Positions 1-7,923 of a DNA stretch of 64,000 nucleotides are shown here, in pieces. The number at the start of each line of letters is the position of its first letter. The first letter of the stretch is position 1. This DNA is from Lachnospiraceae bacterium (GTDB lineage: Bacteria > Bacillota > Clostridia > Lachnospirales > Lachnospiraceae), in NCBI GenBank assembly GCA_016287675.1, contig JAEFAR010000001.1, forward strand, positions 62,001-126,000. The letters run 5' to 3'. A program made the position numbers and the translations under genes. The notes beneath the pieces were generated by a model. The model searched no databases, was not told the origin of the DNA, and saw nothing but the letters and a program-made list of their open reading frames with translations.

Positions 1-390
1 TTTATTTTCGGCTGCGGGGATGCACTTTTTGAAAACTGTGAGATACGATCGAGAAAAGATGCCCGTGGAGGAGGATATGTGGCTGCGCCGGCTCATGCTC
101 TTGATCAAAAGACCGGATTTCTGTTCCTTAATTGCCGGCTGACTGCAGATGAAGGGGTGGGAGAGGACACCATCTTTCTGGCACGGCCCTGGAGGGACTA
201 CGGCCTTGTTACATTTGCTGGATGTACTTACGGAGATCACATTAAGACCGAAGGATTTAACAAATGGAACGATACCGAAAGAGATAAGACTGCGAGATTT
301 TACGAAGACAGATGCATAGAGGGCAGAGTGCCCTGGAGTAAAGTGGCGGCTCCCGAAAGGATCCGGGAACTGGTTTCTTATTTCAAATAA
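1..390 (+). CDS. Pectin methylesterase (CE8), C-terminal part
   Basis: The reading frame is open from the first base, so the 5' part of the gene lies before the window. The visible 129 residues contain the CE8 signatures FIFG near the left edge (residues 1-4 here) and a LARPWRDYG motif at about residues 64-72, which correspond to the catalytic aspartate region and the RPW motif of pectinesterases. The family removes methyl esters from homogalacturonan, yielding pectate and methanol. A GTG at 79 could look like a start, but the homology runs upstream of it without a break. Secretion cannot be judged because the N-terminus is missing. The pectin context of the following genes supports the call. 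Confidence 0.85.
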   Translation, partial: FIFGCGDALFENCEIRSRKDARGGGYVAAPAHALDQKTGFLFLNCRLTADEGVGEDTIFLARPWRDYGLVTFAGCTYGDHIKTEGFNKWNDTERDKTARFYEDRCIEGRVPWSKVAAPERIRELVSYFK

Positions 391-436
391 AAGAGCAGAT
401 GCCCTGTGTAGAAGCAGGGCATCTGCTTTGTTTTAT
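391..436 (+). terminator. Rho-independent terminator between convergent genes
   Basis: A perfect 12-bp stem (395-406 with 415-426, GCAGATGCCCTG paired with its complement, 8-base loop) follows the pectinesterase stop codon directly and is followed by a T-rich run. It lies between two convergent genes and probably serves the upstream one mainly. Confidence 0.85.
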
Positions 437-453
437 ATATTTGGCGCATAGAC

Positions 454-2706
454 TTATCTGAACCTGCCGCCTCTTCCGAAACCGCCCATTCCGGTATTGA
501 CACTTGATGCGTTCATTGTTCCGGAGGTCTGAGTCCATGACAGGATCGAGGTATTATCTTTATAAATGGTGTAGTCTGTTCCGGTCGTCAGTTTATCTGA
601 AGAGATCCAGCCGTTTGTGTAATCTGAGTTTAATGTAAAGGTTACAAGGATGTTTCCGGAAGCATCCCTTAAGGAGTAACTGCCTTTTCCGAAGGATGTT
701 GATGCTGCAACGTAGCCGTTCACGGAATCGGAAGGAACAGTGCATATGCCTCCCAAAGCGATAATGGTACCGCCGCTCACTTTAACGGTTCCGTCCACAT
801 CAACTGAGCCCGCCATGCCACCCATGGAGTTACCGCCCTTGATGAGGGCAAGGCCTCCGGTCATGGTAACGCTGCCGTTGGAATCCAAGGCATCCGTGTC
901 CCCGGACGGAGTTGTGACATCTATGTAACCGCCGTTAATGCTGATCATGGGGGTTACATTTCCCGCACAGGCGTTGATGCCGTCATCACTTGCATAAACA
1001 AAAATGCTGCCGCCGTTTAAGTTGACTATGTTTCCTTCGATACCTTCGTAAGAGGTTACTATATTTATGTTACCGCCGTTTATGGTGACTATGTTGTCAC
1101 CGTGTATGCCGTCGTCCGCCGCATTGATAGTGATCGAGCCGCTTTCTATGGTGACGTCACCCACTCCGTAGGATTTATTCTCAAGAAGATTGTCGTTGTT
1201 TGCATGGATACCGTCATCGGAACAGTAAATGTTGATCACGGCGTTGGACACGGTAATTGCGTTACCTGCGGCCATTCCCTTGGTTGAGTAAAGGCTCTTG
1301 GCATTGTTGCTGCCGGAATTTGCGGTGATCTGGATGTAATCTCCCGACATTACGGAACTTGATGAGTCAAGAGAGGTGATCATGAAGGCGTTCTTTGAGG
1401 TGTTAAGTATGTCTGCGGTGGTGACTCCCGTGTAGGATGCCGTGGAAGGATCGGAGCCCACTTTAAACCTGAAGAACTGTACATTTTCGTAGCCCGAGGG
1501 AACGGAAAGCTTCATTGCGTAGTATCTGGTCCTTCCTCCGGAAACCATTGAATCGTATGTGGCCTTTGCAAAAACACCTTTGTCATAGTCATCATTATAG
1601 AAGTAAGCGTAAAACTCCGAGGTGGAGGTGTAGATCGACGAAGGAACCACAATGTAGAGATCGGAGCCTGTGCCGATCTTGGCGGATGAGTAATCTGAGT
1701 ACTTGTCTGTGTAGATGTTGATGTTTCCTTCTGTTGAAACGTCGATATCGTACGCAGCGCTGATGCCGTCACAGCAGGCATATATGTCCACGTTTCCGCC
1801 GGAGATCGTGACGGTTCCTCTCTGGTTTCCTTTGGATGAAACGTCGCTGTTGGAAGTCTTGATGCCGTCACCGCCACGGGCTATCAGGATCAGGTTTCCG
1901 GATGCGATGTCAACGGAGTCGTTTCCGCGAAGAGCATTGTTTGTGGCAGTGATCTTCAGCGTGACATTCTTGATGTCGATGGAATCCTTTGACTGTATAC
2001 CGTTATTGTAAGTGGAAGAGACAAGAAGAGAACCTTTGCCTGTGAGATCCAGATCGCAATCCGTATAGATGGCTGCATTACCTTCATCATCGTCATCGTC
2101 GGATTTGGCGGGTCTTGAGTCGATGATCTCGTTGTAGGTGTTTTCAACGGATTTGATCTTAACCTTGTCTGCGTTTAAGGCCAGAATGGGAGCGGCAGAG
2201 GAATTTGTGATCTTTACGCCGTTCAGATCCAGGTTTACCTTGTCATCGTCATTTGCGTTTATTATGACGGAGCCTTCTTCCAAAAGACCTGAAAGTGTGT
2301 AGGTACCGGCTGCTGTGATGGTGTAGGTGCTGCCGCTTTTTGTGTACTTGCCGTCTTCTGTAGTGAGAGAAAAGGCTGTTTTAAAGGATTCTGCGTTTTC
2401 GGAAGCATCTTTGGCAGGTACGGGAGTTGTTGTGGGAGCAACCGTGGGAGCGGTTGCGGCAGTCTGTTGTGCCGGAGAGTCGGACTGAGCAGCGGATGCT
2501 GTGGGAGTTGCTGTTGTTTTCTGATCCGCAGGGGCAGCGGTGGGAGCAGCTGTCGCTTTTACGGCATTTGCTTCTCCGGACGCATCGGAAGCTGAGGAGG
2601 AAGGCGAAGTTACGGACGTGCTGTCCGTGTTTGCGGAAACTTTTCCGCAGCCTGCGATTACAAGCGAAACGCAGGCAATGATAGCAAATAAACTTGTTTT
2701 TCTCAT
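454..2706 (-). CDS. Cthe_2159-type carbohydrate-binding lipoprotein (DUF4353)
   Basis: A 750-residue secreted lipoprotein. The N-terminus has a basic start, a hydrophobic core and a lipobox ending IAGC at about residue 20. A Ser/Thr/Ala/Pro-rich linker of about 80 residues follows, with repeated TAAPTAAP-like stretches. The rest is made of short Asn/Asp/Gly-rich repeats of the type GGNINI, SDDGIHA and ADDGIHG, typical of a right-handed beta-helix. This matches the Cthe_2159 family (PF14262), whose founding member binds cellulose and polygalacturonate. The C-terminus is a Gly/Arg/Phe tail. The start at 2706 was chosen because AAGGA lies 9 bases upstream; in-frame ATGs at 2745 and 2715 are less well placed. 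It is probably a cell-surface pectin or cellulose binding protein, but catalysis cannot be excluded. Confidence 0.75.
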   Translation of the reverse strand: MRKTSLFAIIACVSLVIAGCGKVSANTDSTSVTSPSSSASDASGEANAVKATAAPTAAPADQKTTATPTASAAQSDSPAQQTAATAPTVAPTTTPVPAKDASENAESFKTAFSLTTEDGKYTKSGSTYTITAAGTYTLSGLLEEGSVIINANDDDKVNLDLNGVKITNSSAAPILALNADKVKIKSVENTYNEIIDSRPAKSDDDDDEGNAAIYTDCDLDLTGKGSLLVSSTYNNGIQSKDSIDIKNVTLKITATNNALRGNDSVDIASGNLILIARGGDGIKTSNSDVSSKGNQRGTVTISGGNVDIYACCDGISAAYDIDVSTEGNINIYTDKYSDYSSAKIGTGSDLYIVVPSSIYTSTSEFYAYFYNDDYDKGVFAKATYDSMVSGGRTRYYAMKLSVPSGYENVQFFRFKVGSDPSTASYTGVTTADILNTSKNAFMITSLDSSSSVMSGDYIQITANSGSNNAKSLYSTKGMAAGNAITVSNAVINIYCSDDGIHANNDNLLENKSYGVGDVTIESGSITINAADDGIHGDNIVTINGGNINIVTSYEGIEGNIVNLNGGSIFVYASDDGINACAGNVTPMISINGGYIDVTTPSGDTDALDSNGSVTMTGGLALIKGGNSMGGMAGSVDVDGTVKVSGGTIIALGGICTVPSDSVNGYVAASTSFGKGSYSLRDASGNILVTFTLNSDYTNGWISSDKLTTGTDYTIYKDNTSILSWTQTSGTMNASSVNTGMGGFGRGGRFR

Positions 2707-2771
2707 GGGCTCCATTCCTTTTCTTATAAAAATGTATAACAACAAATTGTCTGATTAATCTTACAATCGTG

Positions 2772-2780
2772 ATTATAGCA
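2772..2780 (-). promoter_or_regulatory. Extended -10 promoter for the Cthe_2159-type gene
   Basis: On the minus strand the sequence reads TGCTATAAT, an extended -10 element, about 65 bases before the chosen start codon. There is no convincing -35 box. This is the best promoter candidate in the 2707-2948 spacer. Confidence 0.5.
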
Positions 2781-2948
2781 TTTTTTTGTGATTTATCTAT
2801 GAAAAAAAGTTGATAATGTTGTGAAAAACAAAGGTTGGCAACGCATGAGAAACACAGTTGCACTTTTGGGGATTCGAGATTTCGGTTACTGATCAAACGG
2901 ATGCAATATCGAAGTCTTTACAATCCCTATAAAATAAGGTAAAATATC

Positions 2949-2977
2949 TTGCAAATTTTAAAGAATAGCTGTATCAT
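2949..2977 (+). promoter_or_regulatory. Sigma-A promoter of the lacI-type gene
   Basis: TTGCAA (2949-2954) and TATCAT (2972-2977) are separated by exactly 17 bases. The operator at 2984 begins 7 bases after the -10 box, so a repressor bound there would cover the transcription start. This indicates autoregulation. Confidence 0.75.
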
Positions 2978-2983
2978 AGAGTT

Positions 2984-2999
2984 ACGAAAACGATTTCGT
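2984..2999 (+). promoter_or_regulatory. LacI-family operator, copy 1 (autoregulatory)
   Basis: ACGAAAACGATTTCGT is a 16-bp palindrome with a central CG and one mismatched pair, the classic form of a LacI/GalR-family operator. The same core recurs at 7851-7866 and, with two changes, at 7593-7608 on the other strand, in front of the two other units of this locus. Confidence 0.85.
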
Positions 3000-3040
3000 T
3001 GCATATTTTACGGTATTTTTGTAGATACGGGGTGGCAAAA

Positions 3041-4057
3041 ATGGTTTCATTAAAAGACATAGCAAAAGCATGTAATGTCAGCCCCGCTACTGTTAGCAAA
3101 GCGCTGAACGACCAAAGCGATGTGAGTGAAGAGACAAAGGCGCTTGTCTGCAGCGTCGCAAAAAAAATGGGATACTTCCCGAATTCCATGGCCAGAGCAT
3201 TAAAGACGAACAGGACTAATAACATTGGAGTTCTTTTTGTAGACGAAGCACGGAGCGGGTTGACCCATGACTATTTTTCCTACGTTCTCGACAGCTTTAA
3301 AAGAGGTGCCGAAGCGAAGGGATATGATATTACGTTTATTAACAGTGACAAATCGAATCCGAATCGGATGACCTATCTTGAACACTGCAAGTACAGGGGA
3401 TTCGACGGCGCATTGATCGCCTGTGTGGATTTCTACGATCCGGAGATCTCGGAACTTGTAAACAGCGGACTTCCTGTGATCACCATAGACCATGCATTTT
3501 TCGGTCATTCTGCAGTGCTTTCGGACAATGTGAGAGGAATGAGGGATCTTGTTACCTTTGTTGTCAACAACGGACACAGAAGGATAGCGTACATCCACGG
3601 ATTGCCTTCCGCGGTTACGAACAGCCGTCTTTCTTCGTTTTATAAAACAATGGATGATTTCGGCATCAGCGTTCCCGATGAGTACATCAGAGAGGCTCCC
3701 TACAGAGACACTAAGATCGCCGCACTGGAGACGGAAAAACTTCTTGAACTTGATGTTCCACCCACCTGCATTTTCTATCCGGATGACTTTTCCTGCTTTG
3801 GCGGAGTGAACGTCATAAAGGAAAAAGGACTGAGGATACCGGAAGACATTTCCATAGTGGGATATGACGGCATCAGGATCGGCCGCCACATAGAGCCGCA
3901 GCTTACGACGCTGAGACAGGATACCGCAAGTATCGGACTTACCGCTGCGGAAAAACTGATCGACCGCATAGAACATCCAAGGACAACCATAGAAGAGCAG
4001 ACAATGATCGAAGGAACGGTTTTTGCCGGAAAGACTGTGAAAAATTTAAAAGCCTGA
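3041..4057 (+). CDS. LacI-family transcriptional repressor, probably cello-oligosaccharide responsive
   Basis: A 338-residue protein with an N-terminal LacI helix-turn-helix (residues 3-22, SLKDIAKACNVSPATVSKAL, then hinge helix to about 57) and a periplasmic-binding-protein-like effector domain (about 60-335). The start at 3041 follows a GGGGTGG ribosome site; an upstream in-frame ATG at 2999 overlaps the operator and is unlikely. The gene stands alone between its promoter and a terminator. The identical operators before the cellobiose phosphorylase gene and the importer operon indicate that it controls both, so the effector is probably cellobiose or a longer cellodextrin. That effector assignment is inference from context. 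Family and DNA-binding role are clear. Confidence 0.88.
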   Translation: MVSLKDIAKACNVSPATVSKALNDQSDVSEETKALVCSVAKKMGYFPNSMARALKTNRTNNIGVLFVDEARSGLTHDYFSYVLDSFKRGAEAKGYDITFINSDKSNPNRMTYLEHCKYRGFDGALIACVDFYDPEISELVNSGLPVITIDHAFFGHSAVLSDNVRGMRDLVTFVVNNGHRRIAYIHGLPSAVTNSRLSSFYKTMDDFGISVPDEYIREAPYRDTKIAALETEKLLELDVPPTCIFYPDDFSCFGGVNVIKEKGLRIPEDISIVGYDGIRIGRHIEPQLTTLRQDTASIGLTAAEKLIDRIEHPRTTIEEQTMIEGTVFAGKTVKNLKA

Positions 4058-4061
4058 ACAT

Positions 4062-4093
4062 AAAAAAGATCGGGATCGCCCCGATCTTTTTTT
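4062..4093. terminator. Bidirectional rho-independent terminator
   Basis: A hairpin of AGATCGGG (4067-4074) with CCGATCT-type complement (to 4087) is extended by an A-run on the left and a T-run on the right. It can therefore end transcription from both the repressor gene and the convergent binding-protein gene. Confidence 0.9.
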
Positions 4094-4104
4094 ATGTTCT
4101 TGGA

Positions 4105-5568
4105 TTATTTGTTCTTCTTCCAAGCCTCATACTGAGATGTGAACTCGTCGATAACCTTCTGAGCACCTGCATCCATGAGTGCTTTCTTGTACTCAGCGAT
4201 CTTGCCTGCTACATCAGCGGAAGCAACACCACCGGTCTCAAGGATAAATCCGTACTCTGCGAAGAGACCCTTACATGCTGTGTATTCAGCGGAAACCTTG
4301 GATTCATCAAATCTGAAACCTGCAGCTGATGAAGTCTTTGCAGAACCGTTGAACTGCTTGTAAGCACCTGCGAAATCCTTGGGAGATCCTGCTTCGGGAG
4401 TGATAACGAGAGCGGATACGGACTCCCACATGGAGTGGTTGTACTTCTTGCCCATCTTCTCTACCTGACCGTCAGCGTTAACCTTCCAGTCTTCACCCTC
4501 GATACCGTAGGTGAAAAGATCTGCAAGCTTTGTATCTGTGTAAAGGAGGCCGAGGAAATCTATGCATGCCTGAGCCTGCTTCTTGTTGCTGTTAGCTGTT
4601 ACGCAGTAGCAGGAACCGAGAGCGGAGTTGGAATGAGCCCATCTGTTTGTAAGAGCGTTGATGGTTACGTCCTGACCGTATCTGTTGTTTGCTTCTGCGT
4701 TGTTGGGTGTATCTGTCCACCATGAAACGCCCCAATCCTGAGACTGTGTTGTGGTGTCTGTAACAACCTTTGTGTATTCATCTTCATGGATATAGCCCTT
4801 AGCTCTCCAATCTGCGATGAGATCTGCGTATTCCTTGTACTGAGGTGTATCAAGTGTGAATACGACCTTGTCTGTGTTACGATCTACAGCTACGAAGTTG
4901 GATTCTGCTTCACTTGTGAAGAAATCGAACTGATCGATGTAGAAACGATAGAACATAGCTGTCTTCTGAAGAAGGAGAGGGTACTTGAGACCCTGCTTCT
5001 TGCAGTCTGCAAGATAGGATTCAAGATCCTTGAGGCTCTTAACCGATGCGGGATTGAAAGAGGTGTTCTTGAGAGCAGCTGTACGATACATAAGATCGTA
5101 GCCTTCTACGTTGTCCTTGTAAACGGGAACAAAGTAGTTCTTGCCGTCAAACTTTGTAGCTTCCCACTGACCCTGATCCATTGAACCGTAAAGAGCTGTG
5201 CCGGGAAGGAGAGAGGTGATGTCGTAAACCATGTCATTGGAAACGAGGTTGGATGTCTTGATCTTTCCCTCTTCCCATGATGCTGTCCAGAGAAGGTTTA
5301 CTTCCTTGTTTGCTACGGAGTTGCCTGCTTTGTCGGCGTATTCTCCGGATCCGATCTCGCGGATGGATACTTCTACATCGATCTTGTCCTTGATGTAATC
5401 GTTGACTGCTTTCTCCACCTTTTTAACCTGAGCTTCATCAACGGCTTCAAGGTTGAAGCATGCTCTTAAGATGTTGATCTTGGTCTTTCCGCCTTTGCCG
5501 CCGCAACCGCTGAAAACACCGGCTACCATTGCCATGACGAGTAACATGGCCATAACTCTTTTCTTCAT
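4105..5568 (-). CDS. Extracellular solute-binding lipoprotein of the cello-oligosaccharide importer
   Basis: A 487-residue family 1 solute-binding protein. It has a signal peptide with lipobox VFSGC at about residues 17-21, then a Gly/Lys linker and a two-lobed sugar-binding fold. Length and the C-terminal helix region resemble LplA/YtcQ-type proteins (DUF3502-like C-terminus). AGGAGG precedes the ATG. It is the last gene of the operon 7552 to 4105, after two permease genes, with a 63-base gap that may allow separate translation at a higher level. The shared operator with the GH94 phosphorylase gene suggests cellobiose or cellodextrins as ligand. The ligand is inferred, not visible. Confidence 0.85.
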   Translation of the reverse strand: MKKRVMAMLLVMAMVAGVFSGCGGKGGKTKINILRACFNLEAVDEAQVKKVEKAVNDYIKDKIDVEVSIREIGSGEYADKAGNSVANKEVNLLWTASWEEGKIKTSNLVSNDMVYDITSLLPGTALYGSMDQGQWEATKFDGKNYFVPVYKDNVEGYDLMYRTAALKNTSFNPASVKSLKDLESYLADCKKQGLKYPLLLQKTAMFYRFYIDQFDFFTSEAESNFVAVDRNTDKVVFTLDTPQYKEYADLIADWRAKGYIHEDEYTKVVTDTTTQSQDWGVSWWTDTPNNAEANNRYGQDVTINALTNRWAHSNSALGSCYCVTANSNKKQAQACIDFLGLLYTDTKLADLFTYGIEGEDWKVNADGQVEKMGKKYNHSMWESVSALVITPEAGSPKDFAGAYKQFNGSAKTSSAAGFRFDESKVSAEYTACKGLFAEYGFILETGGVASADVAGKIAEYKKALMDAGAQKVIDEFTSQYEAWKKNK

Positions 5569-5631
5569 AAAAAATCCTCCTGATAAAATTTGTTTTATAT
5601 TTTAAAGGTTTCCCTTAAAATATCGATCTGA

Positions 5632-6576
5632 TCATCCTTTTACGGAGCCCACCGTAAGACCTTTTTCGAAGTACTTCTGGAAGAAGGGGTAGGCGACCAT
5701 TATGGGGGCAATGACAACGACTACCGTAGCCATTGTTGCCGAATTCTTGGGGATCGCGCCGCCCATGGCGTCTCGGACTGCCTGGGGAACGTTGTTGCTG
5801 TTGAGCAGGAAGTCGATGTTCTTCTGAATGTTGTACAACAGAAGCTGCAAGGGCTTTTTGCTGTTCTTGTCGATGTAGAGCAGAGCGTTCTGCCAGTCGT
5901 TCCAATAGGCGGTTGCCATCATGAAACCTACAGCTGCGAGAGAGGGCTTCATGAGGGGGAGGCAGATGCCGAAGAAGGTGACGTACTCATTGGCGCCGTC
6001 GATCTTTGCGGCCTCCAGAAGCTCCGCGGGAATGCTGTTTACTATATAGGTCCTCAGTATCAGCACGTTCATTGTGGTGACGCAGAGAGGAAGTATCAGC
6101 AAAAGCAATGAGTTCTTAAGGTGATAGTAACTTGTGAATACGATATAGCCTGCCAGCTGACCGCCGTTAAAAAGCATGGGGATCAGAAGGTAGATCGAAA
6201 GGAATTTCGCAAGTCTGAAACCCGGCCGGCTGATTGCATAGGCGTACATACTCATGGTCAAAAGACCGAGTGCCGTTCCCACAACCACTACGAAGATGGT
6301 GACGCCGTAGGAGGTAATGAGCTGATTACCGTATTTTAAAACCGAGTGCATTCCGTCCAGTGACAACTCGTCCGGAAAAAAGCTGAAACCCTTGCGGGAA
6401 ATGGAATCCTCCGAAGAGAAGGCCGCAACAAAGACAAGGACTACGGGAAGTGCACAAAACAGTGTATAGATCATGAGGAAGAATGCCAGGACGTATTGCC
6501 CGAAAGTCTTCTTGCCGGGAGATGACATTTCCTCAGCTTCTTTCTTTTTTCTTTTGATTCTTAACTCTTTTTCCAT
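5632..6576 (-). CDS. Carbohydrate ABC transporter permease (LplC/MalG type)
   Basis: A 314-residue inner-membrane permease with about six hydrophobic segments and the EAA loop EAAKIDGANEYVTF that docks the ATPase. A 25-residue Lys/Glu-rich cytoplasmic N-terminus precedes the first membrane segment. The start at 6576 has GGAGG about 9 bases upstream; an internal ATG at about codon 17 is possible but lacks as good a site. It lies 16 bases after the partner permease gene and 63 bases before the binding-protein gene. No ATPase gene is nearby, as usual for Firmicute CUT1 systems served by a shared MsmK-type ATPase. Confidence 0.9.
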   Translation of the reverse strand: MEKELRIKRKKKEAEEMSSPGKKTFGQYVLAFFLMIYTLFCALPVVLVFVAAFSSEDSISRKGFSFFPDELSLDGMHSVLKYGNQLITSYGVTIFVVVVGTALGLLTMSMYAYAISRPGFRLAKFLSIYLLIPMLFNGGQLAGYIVFTSYYHLKNSLLLLILPLCVTTMNVLILRTYIVNSIPAELLEAAKIDGANEYVTFFGICLPLMKPSLAAVGFMMATAYWNDWQNALLYIDKNSKKPLQLLLYNIQKNIDFLLNSNNVPQAVRDAMGGAIPKNSATMATVVVVIAPIMVAYPFFQKYFEKGLTVGSVKG

Positions 6577-6592
6577 ATCAGTCTTTCCTCCG

Positions 6593-7552
6593 TCAGAACA
6601 GCGAATTTTCGGGTGAGATCTTTCTCACCGTACCGTTTGCCAAAAGCATCATCAGAAGGCCCACAACAGACTGGAAGAGGCTGGCAGCCGCGGTGAATCC
6701 GTACTCCGAACTTTTGTAGACCGCATCCAGTACGTAGGAATCGATAACCTGTGTTGTGTCGTACAGGGCGCCGCTGTTTCTGGTTACCTGATAGAAAAGA
6801 CCGGTATCCGATCTCATGATGTTTCCTACGGAAAGAAGGAGCATTACGGTGATCATGGGCACGAGAGAGGGCAGTGTGATGTGTACGATCTGCTGCCATT
6901 TGTTTGCACCGTCGATCTTAGCCGCTTCATAGAGTGCTGTGTCTATGCCTGCGAGTACAGACATATAAAGCACGGAACCGTAACCCACGGAGTTCCAGAT
7001 CTTAACTATCGTAAGTATGGTGATCCAAAAGCGGGATTCCGAATAATAGGAAACATTGGTACCCATGAGCTGGTTTATAAGACCGTTATCGCTTGCTATG
7101 AAAGCATAGACGATGAACTGTACTGCCGCGAAGGAGATGAAGATGGGAACGATCATCATGGTCTGCATGATCCTGCCCATTTTTTTGAAAACGAACTGAT
7201 CGAGAGAGATGGCCAGCACCACATTCAGAAATGTTCCCAATGCGGTGAAGATCACGTAGTAGATCAGTGTGTTTCTGGTCATGCGAAAGAATGTACTTTT
7301 GCTGGCAAACAGAAACTTGAAGTTGTCCAGTCCCACGAATTCGCTTCCGAAAAACCCTTTCATGGGTTTGAAGTCCTGAAAGGCCATGACGATACCGCCC
7401 ATGGGTACGTACATGATAAAAAACAGGATTAAAAACGCCGGGAGAGCGAAAACGACGTAGGGTACATTTTTACGGGTGTTTGCCCACAGACTTTCCCGCT
7501 TCTTTTTTGGAGCAGCCTTTGCAGAAACGGCTGTAACCGTTGATTTTGCCAT
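6593..7552 (-). CDS. Sugar ABC transporter permease (LplB/MalF type)
   Basis: A 319-residue membrane protein with about six transmembrane segments and the EAA motif EAAKIDGANKWQQIVHITLP near residue 220. It is the first gene of the three-gene importer operon. GGAGG lies about 10 bases before the ATG. The leader of about 100 bases contains a LacI-type operator, and a near-consensus promoter lies upstream of it. With the next permease it should form the heterodimeric channel of a CUT1-family importer, here probably for cellobiose or cellodextrins. Confidence 0.9.
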   Translation of the reverse strand: MAKSTVTAVSAKAAPKKKRESLWANTRKNVPYVVFALPAFLILFFIMYVPMGGIVMAFQDFKPMKGFFGSEFVGLDNFKFLFASKSTFFRMTRNTLIYYVIFTALGTFLNVVLAISLDQFVFKKMGRIMQTMMIVPIFISFAAVQFIVYAFIASDNGLINQLMGTNVSYYSESRFWITILTIVKIWNSVGYGSVLYMSVLAGIDTALYEAAKIDGANKWQQIVHITLPSLVPMITVMLLLSVGNIMRSDTGLFYQVTRNSGALYDTTQVIDSYVLDAVYKSSEYGFTAAASLFQSVVGLLMMLLANGTVRKISPENSLF

Positions 7553-7592
7553 CTTTTTGATTCCTCCGGGAATAATTCGGTTTGCTTAAAAT

Positions 7593-7608
7593 ACGCAAAC
7601 GTTTTCGT
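7593..7608 (-). promoter_or_regulatory. LacI-family operator, copy 3 (importer operon)
   Basis: Read on the minus strand this is ACGAAAACGTTTGCGT, differing from copy 1 at two positions. Unlike the other two copies it sits about 50 bases downstream of the predicted transcription start of the strong promoter at 7660-7688, so it would work as a roadblock. A weaker TATATT at 7622-7627 lies closer to it. Confidence 0.75.
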
Positions 7609-7659
7609 AAGACTCGAAAAAAATATAGCCTGATATCTTTTTCTCAGTCCTGCATTGTC

Positions 7660-7688
7660 ATAATATACAATTTTTGATACTCTGTCAA
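7660..7688 (-). promoter_or_regulatory. Near-consensus sigma-A promoter of the importer operon
   Basis: On the minus strand TTGACA (7688-7683) and TATTAT (7665-7660) are separated by 17 bases, an almost perfect sigma-A promoter. Transcription would start near 7653 and run into the operator at 7608-7593. Confidence 0.8.
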
Positions 7689-7815
7689 CAGTTTTTTGTG
7701 CAACTTTTACATGCCTGTTGCATATGATAAAATGGCAATTTTATACTAAAAACATGCTGAAACCCTTTAAATAAAAGGATTACATGCACGAATGACAAAT
7801 TTTTCAAAAAAACTA

Positions 7816-7844
7816 TTGTTAAATTCGGGATTTTAAAGTATACT
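7816..7844 (+). promoter_or_regulatory. Sigma-A promoter of the cellobiose phosphorylase gene
   Basis: TTGTTA (7816-7821) and TATACT (7839-7844) have a 17-base spacer. The operator begins 7 bases after the -10 box, exactly the geometry seen at the repressor's own promoter. Confidence 0.8.
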
Positions 7845-7850
7845 GATGCC

Positions 7851-7866
7851 ACGAAAACGATTTCGG
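7851..7866 (+). promoter_or_regulatory. LacI-family operator, copy 2 (phosphorylase gene)
   Basis: ACGAAAACGATTTCGG matches copy 1 at 15 of 16 positions and covers the predicted transcription start of the GH94 gene. Confidence 0.85.
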
Positions 7867-7923
7867 CAGATCCACGTCTGACGAAACCCTTGAATTACCT
7901 GTATTTTGTAGGAGGATCGATAA

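Noticed and set aside
79-390. A complete 103-residue gene starting at GTG 79
   Set aside because: Pectinesterase homology continues upstream to the window edge, so 79 is an internal codon of a cut gene.
3200-3976. Open frame of 258 codons on the minus strand
   Set aside because: Antisense to the repressor gene, which is a clear family member over its full length; no ribosome site.
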